Assembly (NCBI GenBank): GCA_034509425.1
Contig: JAVTVJ010000076.1
Location: 1,302,001-1,366,000, forward strand
DNA from: Eopsaltria australis
Taxonomy: Eukaryota; Chordata; Aves; Passeriformes; Petroicidae
Direction of reading: 5' to 3'
DNA length: 64,000 nt
Made by a program: the position numbers and the translations under genes. The notes beneath the pieces are model-generated. The model was not told where the DNA came from. It did no database searches and worked only from the letters and a program-made list of their open reading frames with translations. Numbering within the stretch: position 1 is the stretch's first letter; every line of letters starts with the position of its first letter. Shown in pieces: positions 1-11,800 of the stretch.

Positions 1-1091
1 GCAATGAGTCTCCAGAGAGAGACAAGCACGTTTGCTTGGAGAAACATGGCATTGCTTGAAGGTCCCTTCAACTAGTTTTTCTCTTTCCTGGAGGAAGGAA
101 CACTATATTGTTGAGACTTTTGTAAAGCTAATACATGCAGTAGAATAATGTGGTCTGCTAGAAACAGCAGGAACACCTGAAGGGGCAGGAATGGAGGCAG
201 ATGGATAATAATAGATGCAGAAGACAATACACAGTTTCCCACTTCGAGCTGATTCCTCTGCTTCTGAGGATGGCCTTGAGTAAAGATTTTAGAAATATTG
301 ATAGAACCACAGAATAACTGAGGAGGGAAGAAACACAGGGAGGTTCAAATTCCCACAAGGCAGAATCAACTCTCCATGCAGACCAGGTTACAAATGGTAA
401 AAAGAATGAGTCGAAATTATTATTAGGCCATTAGATGACTGAAAAGTCATCCTCACTAAATCCTACTCATCATGGGTAAGACCTGGAAAGTCCATTTGCT
501 ATTGTTTCAGGACATGATCCCTGACTGAATTGTACAGTGTATTGGGACACCAGAATTCCCCAGGGCATAAAGACAGAATCCTCATCAAGCACTTTCTTCC
601 CAACGCTTAACTTGGAAAGAAGACATCTGACTGAGGTCCTGGGTGCTCCATATTCTGGTAACTTGGTAACTGGACTCTCATTAAGCCCAGAATTTGGCCC
701 CGGATTGCCTTTCCTCCATCAGCTATAGGATGATGAAAGGAAAACATCATTCCACAGCTATGGGCTACAGCACCTCAGTTTCTAAAGACTTCAAGATTTC
801 AGTAATTGCATCCTGCTTTAAAAAAAAAAAAAAAAGGAAGAAAACGTGTTTGGGTATTTCACAGCTTTTAAAGCCTCCCTGGGCTCTCCGATTTTGGGCA
901 GCATGGTTTATGGCTATTGTATCTGCAGCATGATCTTTTTGCTGTTTATTCTTTAAGACTTTTTTTTTTCTTCCATCCCTCGAGACAGGTTGTGTAACTG
1001 TCTCCCTAGTGTACTCCCAACATTTACACAGCAATGCTTACACATGATCAGTCCTTCACAGGAGAGCAGTCAGACCACCAGGATGCTTTTC
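1..1091 (-). other. FZD4: FZD4 3' untranslated and downstream region (partial)
   Basis: This stretch lies directly downstream of the FZD4 stop codon on the minus strand and contains no convincing coding sequence. A canonical AATAAA poly(A) signal is read on the minus strand at 950-945, about 140 bases past the stop, so a short 3' UTR is possible. Mammalian FZD4 has a 3' UTR of several kilobases as I recall, so the transcript may continue beyond the left edge. A run of 16 A on the plus strand at 820-835 would be a T/U run in the transcript. The short open frames here have no recognisable domains. The 3' end cannot be placed from sequence alone. Confidence 0.6.
945..950 (-). promoter_or_regulatory. 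Candidate FZD4 poly(A) signal AATAAA
   Basis: The plus strand reads tttatt, which is AATAAA on the FZD4 strand, about 140 bases downstream of the stop. A T-rich tract (plus strand) follows nearby in other positions, so this is only a candidate proximal site. Longer 3' UTR isoforms using sites outside the window are likely by analogy with mammals. Confidence 0.35.
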
Positions 1092-2419
<1,328 letters not shown>

Positions 2420-3613
2420 CTGGAAGAGAGAAACAGAAATTACAAGTGCGTCAGGGGAAAATGAAACAGGTTGAAATATAACAAGTCTTCTTTTTTGCCT
2501 TTTTAGCAGTAATATTTGGTCCTCTGCCTTAAAAAACCAGGAAGCAGCATAAAACAAATAAACCAAGAACAATAAAAACAAAAGAAAAAAAAATAACAAT
2601 GTTGTCTTCTTTCAGTTCAAATGTGGTCTGAAGCCAAAGCCTGAACATTTCACTCCCTAGATTAGCTCCATGTAAATTTAGATCATCAGTTCCAAGGAAG
2701 CAAGTGGGATTTAGCCAGATTTAAACCTCAAGGGTATAGTTTAAGAAAGCAGAAAACCAAATTAAAGTGGTTTAAACAAATACATGTATTTGTTCTGAGC
2801 ATTGCCTGGATATTCCAGCTCAAAAACAAACAGGAAAAAAAAAAAAGCATTTATTGAAATAGTTTGGTTCACCATCCTCCGAGAAAAATGTTTTTCTTTC
2901 ACAATAAGGTCATGTATGCATTTAGAATGGTAATAAAATATTGTCGTTTTTCTCATCTTTTGAATAATAGCAATTCGGCGACACGACACCGTGAGAGGAA
3001 TTGCGTGCTGACTCGGGAACTCTGTCCCGAGAAACAAGCGGGGTTTTGTTTGAGGAAATCCATGCCCGTGGGGAGGATAGAGATCCTGCCATTCGCCTGG
3101 GAAAGAAACTTTGGCGGTGAAGCTCCCGGCGGGGTCCCGAGCTGCTCCAGCTCCCCGTGGCCAGCTCCGCTCGTTCCGAATGGAATCGGGCGCGGCACCT
3201 GGGGCACGGCCGGGACGGAGGGCAGCGCCCAGGACGGAGGGCAGCGCCCGGGAATGCTCCGGGAAAGCTCCGCGAGCGGACGGGCGGGGGACACCGCGCT
3301 GCGGCGGGCGCTCCTCGCCGCGGGCAGCCGGGACACCGCCGGGACACCGCCGGGACACCGCCGGGACACCGCCGGGACACCGCCGGGACACCGCACCTCC
3401 ACCCAGCGTGAGCCGCGCTCTCTCTCCAGCCAGCCAGGAGCGACACAGCGAGGCGGCGGGACTTTCGGCTTGGTTTAGTACTGAGTCGAGGGGATGGGGA
3501 TGAGGATGAGGTGGGTGCTGCGGGACAGCAGCCGGCCCGGGGACCGCACGGCCCCGCTGAGTGTCGTGCCCACCTCGCCCACGCACCCAGGTCCCCCCGG
3601 AGCCCCGACGCAC
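2420..3613 (-). other. FZD4: FZD4 intron 1
   Basis: This is the single intron interrupting the FZD4 coding region, with GT donor at 3613-3612 (CAG|GTGCGT) and AG acceptor at 2421-2420. It splits the CRD between residues Q87 and F88 in phase 0, the position I recall in other vertebrates. The promoter-proximal half (about 2975-3613) belongs to the CpG island and carries a short GC-rich minisatellite, while the distal half is AT-rich. Long open frames on both strands across 2860-3610 come from GC-rich, stop-poor sequence and not from exons. Confidence 0.9.
3328..3393. repeat. Minisatellite, about six copies of an 11-bp GC-rich unit
   Basis: Six near-perfect tandem copies of CCGGGACACCG lie within the FZD4 intron and CpG island. 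The core GGGACAC recurs in the larger array upstream of TMEM135 (about 22310-22545). Copy number at such GC-rich arrays is commonly variable and prone to assembly collapse. On the FZD4 strand the unit reads CGGTGTCCCGG. Confidence 0.9.
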
Positions 3614-3874
3614 CTGGAGCTGGCTGGAGCAGCCGTACTGGATGAGGGGGGTGAAGGTGGTGAGCTGCAGCTCCGCGTCCGCCTGCAGCTCGTGCCCTAC
3701 CAGGTTGGGCATCTTGGTGACATTGTAGCCCAGGTTCTGGCACATGGCGATGCGGATGGCGTCGCAGCGCCGCTCCTCCTCGTCGCCGAAGCCCCGCGCC
3801 CCGCCGAGCAGCCCCACCAGCAGCACGGCCAGCAGCCGGGCGCGGCCGGCCGCCCCCCCGCCGCCCCCCGCCAT
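3614..3874 (-). CDS. FZD4: Frizzled-4 (FZD4) coding exon 1
   Basis: This exon encodes residues 1-87: an Ala/Gly/Leu-rich signal peptide (about 1-28, hydrophobic core [12 protein letters not shown]), then [15 protein letters not shown] and the first part of the cysteine-rich Wnt/Norrin-binding domain, with cysteines 37, 45 and 82 and an N-glycosylation sequon at N51 (NVT). From [10 protein letters not shown] onward it is nearly identical to the human protein as I recall it. The start at 3874 was chosen because it gives an in-frame signal peptide and has a good Kozak context (GCC before the ATG, G after). The exon ends at Q87 on CAG|GTGCGT. The signal peptide is eight or nine residues shorter than in human and has a different sequence, which is common for this rapidly changing segment. 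Confidence 0.95.
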
Positions 3875-4100
3875 GGCCCGCAGCGGCCCCGGCCCCGGCC
3901 GCGCCGTGCCGCACGGGCCGGCTCCAACGGGGCGGGCCGGGGGCGGCTCCGCTATTAAACAGCCTCGCCGAGAAACGGCCCAGGGGAGGGACGCGCCTCC
4001 CGGCCCGGCCCTCCCGGCGCCACCGCCCCCGCCGCGGGAGCCCGCCCCGTGCAGAGCAGCGCAGCGCAGCGCCCCGCCGCGCCTCCGCGGGGCACCGGGT
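3875..4100 (-). promoter_or_regulatory. FZD4 core promoter and 5' UTR candidate region
   Basis: Two GC boxes (GGGGCGGG at 3929-3936 and GGGGGCGG at 3939-3946, plus-strand readings) lie about 55-75 bases upstream of the FZD4 start codon. A weak TATA-like TTTAATA is read on the minus strand at 3959-3953. The sequence is otherwise GC-rich, as expected for a CpG-island promoter with dispersed starts. The exact transcription start cannot be fixed from the sequence. Confidence 0.5.
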
Positions 4101-4260
4101 CCTACCTGCGCCTCAGCCTGGCACCGAGGAGTTCCCCTCCGCCCCCGCTACCTGGGGAGCCCCGACCCTTACCCCCAACTTCCACCGGCTGCAGCCCACC
4201 GCTCCTCGCAGGGGCCCTGTCTTGATGACCCGCTACCTGCACCCCCCATCCTGCATCCCT

Positions 4261-7200
4261 CAGAAAGCCCGGGGATCCCTGTCCGTGTCTCGTCTCCCCA
4301 CAACAGGTCCCTCCTTCTGTCCCGTGTGTCCAGCACCCCTGGAAGACATCGTCACTATCCCCAGAGTTCCCACCATGGATGTTGGTACCAGGGGCTCCCC
4401 AAGTTCGGCTCCACAGGGACAGGGTAGGCTGAGCCCCGTGCAGTTGTGTTTGGGCTCAGCAGATGTGTTTGGGCTCATCGTGCCTCAATCCTTCCCTCAC
4501 TTCTGGCCTTTACCCAGCCCAAAGTTCTCAGTTCTTCCACTGCCGGGTTAAAAATGTCCGGGGTGGCTTTCTAAGCTGCTGCTTTGTCTTCTCAACGGGT
4601 TAAACAGCACCGCTGGGTCACATCTGGGCTATAGCACTGTTTGTTTTTTCACTAGGACCATGAAACCTGGAGGGCACTGCTAGGTACCTCCTGGCATTCG
4701 TATAAATCCCTGTAAAATAAATAAGTGTGGATAAAGCATATGTGAATTTGGGAGGAAAGGGCTGGATGATTAAGCAGACCTTTAACATGTTAGCAGGAGG
4801 AAGGATTAAGAGCAGAGAAACTAGGCTCACACTTAAATTCTCTTGATATTATTTACACCTGTAATAAAATCTAGTTGAGCTGGTTGTGCCTTTAGCAAAA
4901 AATATGTCATCTATTAATGAATTGTTTGTAAAGCACTTTGAAAATATTTGTAAAGCATTGGTTAAGCGACCTCCTTCTGTGTGCATACAGCATGTGGCAT
5001 GTGCTTGTGCTCCTGAGGGTGTCTGTCACAGGCAGTTGTGCCTCCAAATGCACCTCGGGGCCTTTGCTGCTCCCCATCATTCCCCAGCTCCGTTGGTCGA
5101 CGAAGACTGGGACTAATGGGATAAGCCACCCCCTGGCTATTGCTCCTTACCAAGCACAAGGCTGTAAATTGCAGCAAAACCTGTGCTATAGAGTGCTCTG
5201 TGCTCACACTGCAGATTTCCCCTCTGAGGCTCCATCTCCACTGGGGTTTCTTTACCTCTGAGAGGGGGGAAACTGTGTGTGAGCTGTCCTGGGGACTGAT
5301 GGGCTTTCCTCTAGCAAGATGGGTAGTGCTTTAATTGAGGTTTCATGAGCGTGGGTATTTACATAACTCTCATTGCTGTAACACTTTACATTTAGCTTGA
5401 ATAAACAGTGTCTCTAACCTCACAAAATCCTTGTGAGGCAGACAAGTAATATTATCTTAACTTTTTAAACACAGAGGCAGACAGTGCTCCAGTCCCAAGG
5501 TCAGGCAAGGAGCCTGCAATGGAGTCAGCAACTCAACCATATCTTGCAAGGCCCATATTTACCTGCAGACATTGCTGTCTGCAGCCAGCAGTGCTCAGCT
5601 GCTAATCTGGGTGGGTGATAATGCTGTGAACGCACACGGTGTGCTGCACATGTTCCCAGCACTGCCGAGTTTACCATCGACAGGACACAACCACGGAGAA
5701 TGGGTCATGGGCGCTCCCCATGCAGGCAAACACCTCAAAACAGAAGGCAGGTTCCACAGGAGAAGGTTTTGGTCGGAGTTTATTTTTTTTCCAGATTATG
5801 TAGGAAAGAAGGCTAGAGGGAGAATCACAGTGACCTTAAAAACTATGCATCTTTGTCTTAGTATATGAAACCCCGTTTCATCTGCCATCTCCTGCTGCAG
5901 TTAGGTGCTGAAGCAGAGTTTGCTCCTACCAGGATAAGGCCTTTACCTAATTCCCATGAAATAAACCACCTACTGCATATTCAGAAGTTACAAAGCAAAG
6001 CCCTTGGCCCATGGACCTGGCCCTTGGACAAAGTAAAACTACGGTGGACACAAGCACCTTTGTAGAAGAACTTTCCCCCCCCCAAAAAAACTCGTACAAC
6101 TATTACCTCTTCTTTGAGAATACAAAATAAATATTAGAAAGTGCTACACTGCTGTGTTTGCTTTGGAAAGTCTTTTAGATAATGGGAATTAGTTTTAAAA
6201 ACAAGAGTGCTGTGAGAGGCTGTGGCAAATCATACGAGAGGCTGGAGTTGGAAAAAATGGTAATTAACCTGCTTTGAACCTTATGCATATATTAGCAGTG
6301 ATTCGATGTCACCATGATAAGCATGTAGATAAATATTTTCTTTAAACAAATCAAAATAGGAAAACTCCTGGATAGTGGGTTTATAGATTCTTAGATTACT
6401 GGGCAGTGTGAGATACTGGCCTGAATCTGGCACAGCAAAAGCTACATTCCTTCCTCAATTATTGTTTGCCTGATTTGCAGTATATTTTTTTTTTATAAAT
6501 TTGATTTTGAGGGTTCTTTAGTTAAAGGATCAGCAGCCACCCTTATAATTATTATTTATTGTCACCATCAATAATTATCTTCAGTTTTCAGCCACTGACT
6601 TTTGCTCTATCTTTGCTGGACAGGTTGAGAAGTCATTATTGAGATTAACCCTGTAGGTAATGTCAGGCTGTGATTAGGTTAACTTTTGGCCTCTTTTAGT
6701 AAGCAAAATAGATTGAACTTCCTGATTTTCTTATTGCAAGGTGTCTCTTTCGCAATTCTTTAATCATACTTTTGAATTTACAGGAGCAAGATTTTACCCT
6801 GCTGTTTAAATACCACTCTCAGCCCAAATCATCCCTTACAGTATAAATAGATGTGTCTGAATTAGTAGTCTAAGCGCCCTTGGTCCCTTTAGAGTCAGCT
6901 AAAATCAGGATAGACAGTCATTTGCAGAAGGCAGCTTACGTAATAGGAATGACATTAATACCAAATCCTACTTATTGTCTGTTTTTTAGTATTTCCCCCT
7001 TACATTTGTATGTAATTTTTTTGCATAATTATTAAAGCCATGGGCATATTTTTACAGTACAAAAATAAATAATTCTTACCAGGATCTTTGAGTCTTCCAC
7101 TGCTTTACAGGGTATCTAAGAAGGTTCATAACTCTTCTCTGAATATTTTCAATGCATCCACATTTGCCTGAACTGTAGTGATAGAATATGGCTCAGCTTT

Positions 7201-8492
7201 CCCACTGGAGTGATACTCATGTTAAAAATTCAGTCCTGCACAAGATGGCCTTGCCTAGACTTCCAAGGACGTGATCTCTCCCACTGCATGGCAAAGAGAG
7301 CCAGGACCGATGCCTTGAAGGCAGATCTGAGAAAGCCTGGGCATCCTGTTGGTGTTCTAAAAAAAAAAATAGGATGTGATTATTTTAACCAAACATAGAT
7401 GTCATCTTTTAGTCAGATGAATTTCGTTCTAGAGATGCCACTATCTCTCGATTTACTGTAAAAGGAATGTAGGATGACCAGCCCAGAGGTGAAAACTCTC
7501 AAAGAGGTCTCGTGCTGGATGAGAACAGTTCCTGCCTCCTAGCCAGTCTCCTGGGAATTGATGGCAGAGAATACCAATATTACTTTCCAGAAAGTTCTTT
7601 TAAAGATTTTGTATACAAGTCAAATAAACATATAAGGGTTTTAAAATGTGTAAATTCTAGAGCAGTTTTGGGACACTGAAATTTTAAGAATGATTTAATT
7701 ACTATTTGTAATCTCTATTATACAACCCATCTCATATGTATTTTTCAGTATACAACAAAATTACTGTTGGACCTTGCTGTTACCTGTTTTGTTTACTGAC
7801 ATTTCCACAACTTCCATCAAATAACAGACCTCTACCATTAATGACTTTATTTTAGTCTCAGCTTACATAAAAGAATATTTTCTTTGCACCTCTGTCCATT
7901 ATTTTTTTGTTTTGTATATTTTATCACATTCTTGTCATTCCTTTTGGATGTATATTCATTCAAATCAATGTCTCCTTCCTACTCTTTGACATTTATGCTT
8001 TTATTAAACTTAATTAACTTCAGAATTTTCAAATTTTATTAATGAATTTTTAAAATTCCATTTGAATTCCAGTTGAATTTTTTAATCAGGACATTCTTTC
8101 TCAAAATCAAGACCTAACTCAATCACCTTCTTTAATCAATGATGTTTTCGCAAGCATCTAGCAATATATTTTAAATGGGTTCCTAATTACCATTCCCAAG
8201 CTTAACGTAAGTTTTCTCTCTTACTTCTGTACTTTGTGAGGCTGACCCTTTTAAAGCAGGAAATGCGTATATTCCCCAGTTTCCATTTATCCTGCTGTAT
8301 TTATCCATTATCATCATCATTTCAATTGTCCAGTAACAACCAGAAAAGAAGTGGCATTGTCAACACGTCAGTATGCAATCTCAGAAGAAAACCCAGTGCA
8401 GTGAGCTGCAAATGTACGTATGCACATGTATATGAATAGATATGCAAATACATTTGCACACACAAATATCTGGGGTTTTATATATAAAGTAT
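4261..8492. other. Intergenic DNA upstream of FZD4, mostly unannotated
   Basis: After the CpG island the sequence becomes AT-rich. The only recognisable elements are a MIR/L2-like relic at about 5370-5535 and a short LINE-tail-like string (gtttgtaaagcactttgaaa) near 4925-4944. Open frames are short, lack domain signatures and show no paired splice sites, so no gene is called. Distal enhancers of FZD4 could lie here but cannot be identified without conservation or chromatin data. Confidence 0.6.
5370..5535 (+). repeat. Ancient MIR/L2-type SINE or LINE relic
   Basis: The order of blocks matches the MIR/L2 family: a segment like 'cactttacat', then 'cctcacaaaatccttgtgag' (compare the MIR 'ctcacaacaaccctatgagg' block), an 'attatctt...cagaggcagac' block, a 'cccaaggtca' block, and a final segment resembling 'agctagtaagtggcagag'. 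The copy is strongly diverged, consistent with an insertion older than the bird radiation. It was identified from memory of the consensus; RepeatMasker with an amniote library would confirm or refute it. Confidence 0.6.
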
Positions 8493-8815
8493 TCATAGAA
8501 TTGCAGAAACATTAAAGTTGGAGAAGATTATTAAGTGCAAGCACTAACCCAGCACTGCCAAGCTCACCACTACACCATGTCCCTAAGTGCAACATTTACA
8601 TATTTTTTGAACACTTCCAGGAATGGTGATTCCATCACTTCCTTGAGCAGCCTGTTCCAGTGCTTGATCACCTCTTCAGTAAAGCAATTTTTCCTGATAT
8701 CTAATCTAAACCTCCCCTGGTGCAACTTGAGGCCATTTCCTCTTGTTCTGTTGCTCACTGGGAGAAGAGACTGCCCCCCACCTGGCTTCAGGCAATTGTG
8801 GAGAGCAGATATAAT
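8493..8815 (-). mobile_element. CR1 LINE fragment, 3' end, minus orientation
   Basis: The plus strand begins 'catagaattgcagaa', resembling the complement of the CR1 3' terminal repeats, and continues with typical CR1 blocks such as 'gcctgttccagtgcttgatc'. Translation on the minus strand gives the CR1 ORF2 tail, with [36 protein letters not shown] and VALRDMV. The copy is truncated at its 5' side, as is usual for CR1, and looks inert. The boundary near 8815 is approximate. Confidence 0.85.
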
Positions 8816-11800
8816 GCAGGTAACACCAGTGCACAAGGTGGTGCACATTTTGGCACTCATCTTCAGTGATGTTGAATCAATCAACACTGATCTCAGTGGG
8901 ACAGGACTTGTCCCAGACTTTATTTTAAAGTGTATGTTACGTGCAAATTTACCTGCCATAGCACACTGCAGAATCCTTCCGGCCCAATGGGATTTGGCTC
9001 CTGATACTCTCAGGATACTCTGTTTAGGTTTCTACCTTCTGTATCTCTGTGCAAAGGGAGACCCAGACAATAGCTGCAGTGAGTCTAGAGCACAAGTCTC
9101 CTGACAGGCTGTGAATCTCTCTTTTCATGCAGTTATGACTGTAATTTCTTTAAGGCACTTTGGTGCAGCTAAGCTGTGACACAGATCCCTTATCTAGATT
9201 CAGATGTGCAATTCCTTGCATGCCAATTTGGGTCAATAGTTGCTCCATGACCCTTGAAAGTCAATATTTAGTTTGCACAGAGACCTCAGAATTTGGTTTT
9301 ATAGCATTGTAAACAGGATGTTTCAGTGCTACTTAATATGCATAATTTTGAGAAATCCTTTGCGTTTAGATATCATCAAAACATTCGACAATACAAGAGG
9401 ATTTTTCAGATGATGGGAGGGGTTAGGTGGCACAAAGGTCTCACACACGATGTTCCATGAGGCACAGGGAGCAAAGCTGTCCATAAATTTCATAAGATGA
9501 AAGGTGTCCATATAAAGGCCACTTGGTCACTTCATCTGTGTGTATTTTTTTTTTTTTTCACACAGGTATTTCTCTAACTTTAAGAATAATTTAGATTTAA
9601 AAACATTTTTAAAAACAGTTTTCCAAAAGTCTCTTTCCTCATTTAATTCAGCTTGATATACCTCTCCAAACAGATTAGCAGAACAGGCAAGGAGCTGTAA
9701 GGCAAAGCCACTCTCAGGGTCTAGTGAGACAAAAATATTTCTACAACGAGTTTTTCATAGTGTATCCACATTTATAAAATGTTGTGCTAAAATACAAATC
9801 CCATCCAAAAAACTCTGCCCTCTTCCCTTGCCTAGTTTTGACAAACCTCTCAGGAAAGCTCTGCTGCAGAGATACAGCATGATCAGTTTCAAGAGCATCT
9901 CTTCCCTTTGGGAAAATTAGTAGACTTTTTGCCGTCGTGGAGGCAAAACTCAGCATGAACTTTGGAATTAGCATTTTTGTCTCTCAGAATGACTTTCAGT
10001 TTAAACTGCTGCTCACTATTACTTCTATAATGCTCAGAAACTCACTTTTGGCTTGAAATTTCCCACACTGACCTTAGCCCAAGTGGTTATTTTTTTCTGG
10101 AAACTGATGAACAGTTTTTTTCTCAGAAAATTGTTCAGAGGTCCCTTTATTTTTTTTCAATGCTCAGATAAGTTCAAAACAGCATAGGTTTGTAGCTTCA
10201 GATTTGGCATGTGCAGAGTGCAATCCTGAAGGAGGAGTGCACTTTTTGGATCGTTTGAAGAAATTTCATTTCGCAATAGCAAATTAGCCTGAAAACTTTG
10301 GAAATAATAGACTGATTGCTCATGAGGCATGATTTAGCCATGGTAGAAAATGACAGGCTGAGTTCTCTCTCCCTGAGAGGTCATGAGTCTTGCTTTATAA
10401 ATAAGGCTTAGTTTCCTTTTTGCAGAGTCATCTTTCCCACTAAACCTTTCTGCATCCTGTTTTGCTTTAATTCTATGGTAGCATCAGAGGTTTTTTCCTG
10501 TGTGTTTGCTGTCCATAAGCAACATTGTACTTGGCTTTTGGTGACGCTTTGCACGTTCTGTGAAGCAAATTTCAGTGGACTTGATTTAAGAAAGACTCTT
10601 TCTGCCTTATGTGACACTTTGAGATAACTTACTGCTCCTAACTCACCCAGGCTGTACTCAGTCGTCGTCCTCACATCCAGTTGTTAGCAACATCAAACAA
10701 ATATGCTTATGGACACAGGGGGACAGATTTTTTTTAAATCATCCTATAGTGTTTTCTCCTCAAATGTATTACCCAAGAAGTAAACACTAGCATTTAAATT
10801 AATTAGCTGATTCCCAAATAAGTAAGTATCAAGCTTTTAAGCATGGACATTAATTAAGTAATCCATTCAATTTTTTATCTTTGGAAATTATATCAGGCTG
10901 AGATACAAATCCCTCAAAATCAAAGCTGAGAAGGTAGGTTTACTGTTATGCTTCAGCTGGTTTGCACTGCTCCAGTGATACCATGACGAGCTGGTTTAAT
11001 CAATCTGTTATTGCAGGTTGAAAGCTGTTCTGTGTCATTGGAGCAGCACAGAGCTGTCAGGCGTGTGATGAATCTGGCCACAAATCTTAAAACGTACTAT
11101 TTTTCCCCATTAAAAAGGCTATGTGAGCTGATATGCTGTGTTTAGTTACATAACAGCGAGTATTGACTTGCAGGGCATGGCTGGAAAAAACCCTTCTTTG
11201 TATTGTGTTAGGCAGGCGGTGGGGTCATTCTCCTGGGAAAGAAACTCAACATCTGCCAAGAGGTGAAGTTTGCTGCATTCACGTCGCTTTTGTGGTGCCT
11301 GTGAATGCGCAAAGGAGGAACTGGACACAGGAGTGGAACCTGTCCCGGTGCAGATATGGGCTGCTGGCGTTGCTCTCAGGAGCCGCGTTACGCACCAGTA
11401 ACGTGGCTTTAAGTTATACACAGCACTGCCTCCAGGGCCTTATGGAACCACAGAGAACTTCAAATAAACAGCCATCCTTGAGTCTTCCAGTTCTAGCTGG
11501 ACTGCCCAGTTTACAGTGGCACTATTCTTCACTTTGTGGGCCATTTAAAACACAGTTACTGAGTGCTAATTATTTCCACATTCCTGTCTCCACTGCAATT
11601 CTTTCATTTTTTTCTAACTTTTTAATTTATTTATGGTTGTTTTCCCTTTAAATGATTACAGTATGCATTCAGTTTGAGAGCTGCATCATTGTTTCATTTA
11701 AGGAGATGAGTTTTTGCTAATATATTTATACACCCAGCTTAGATGTAATTGCAGATATCTGCTTTGTTCTGCTTTCTCTTCCATGACAGTTTATTCCCCT

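Larger units (their letters stand above)
2975..4260. promoter_or_regulatory. CpG island over FZD4 exon 1 and promoter
   Basis: CpG-dense, GC-rich DNA runs from about 2975, inside the intron, across coding exon 1 to about 4100-4260, and drops sharply to ordinary composition on both sides. This marks the FZD4 transcription start region. The density of stop-free frames on both strands here is a composition effect. The boundaries are by eye; no CpG statistic was computed. Confidence 0.8.

Noticed and set aside
2922..3914. Long overlapping open frames on both strands across FZD4 exon 1 and intron
   Set aside because: They lie in a CpG island where stop codons are rare and in a tandem repeat. Only the frame from 3874 to 3614 matches Frizzled-4; the rest is read-through into intron or other-frame shadow.
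8570..8959. 129-codon minus-strand frame as a possible gene
   Set aside because: Its C-terminal half is the CR1 ORF2 tail ([16 protein letters not shown]), so it is a transposon relic.
11163..11651. 162-codon plus-strand frame in the intergenic interval
   Set aside because: The peptide has no recognisable domain or periodicity and ends in an AT-rich tail. No promoter or splice context supports a gene.
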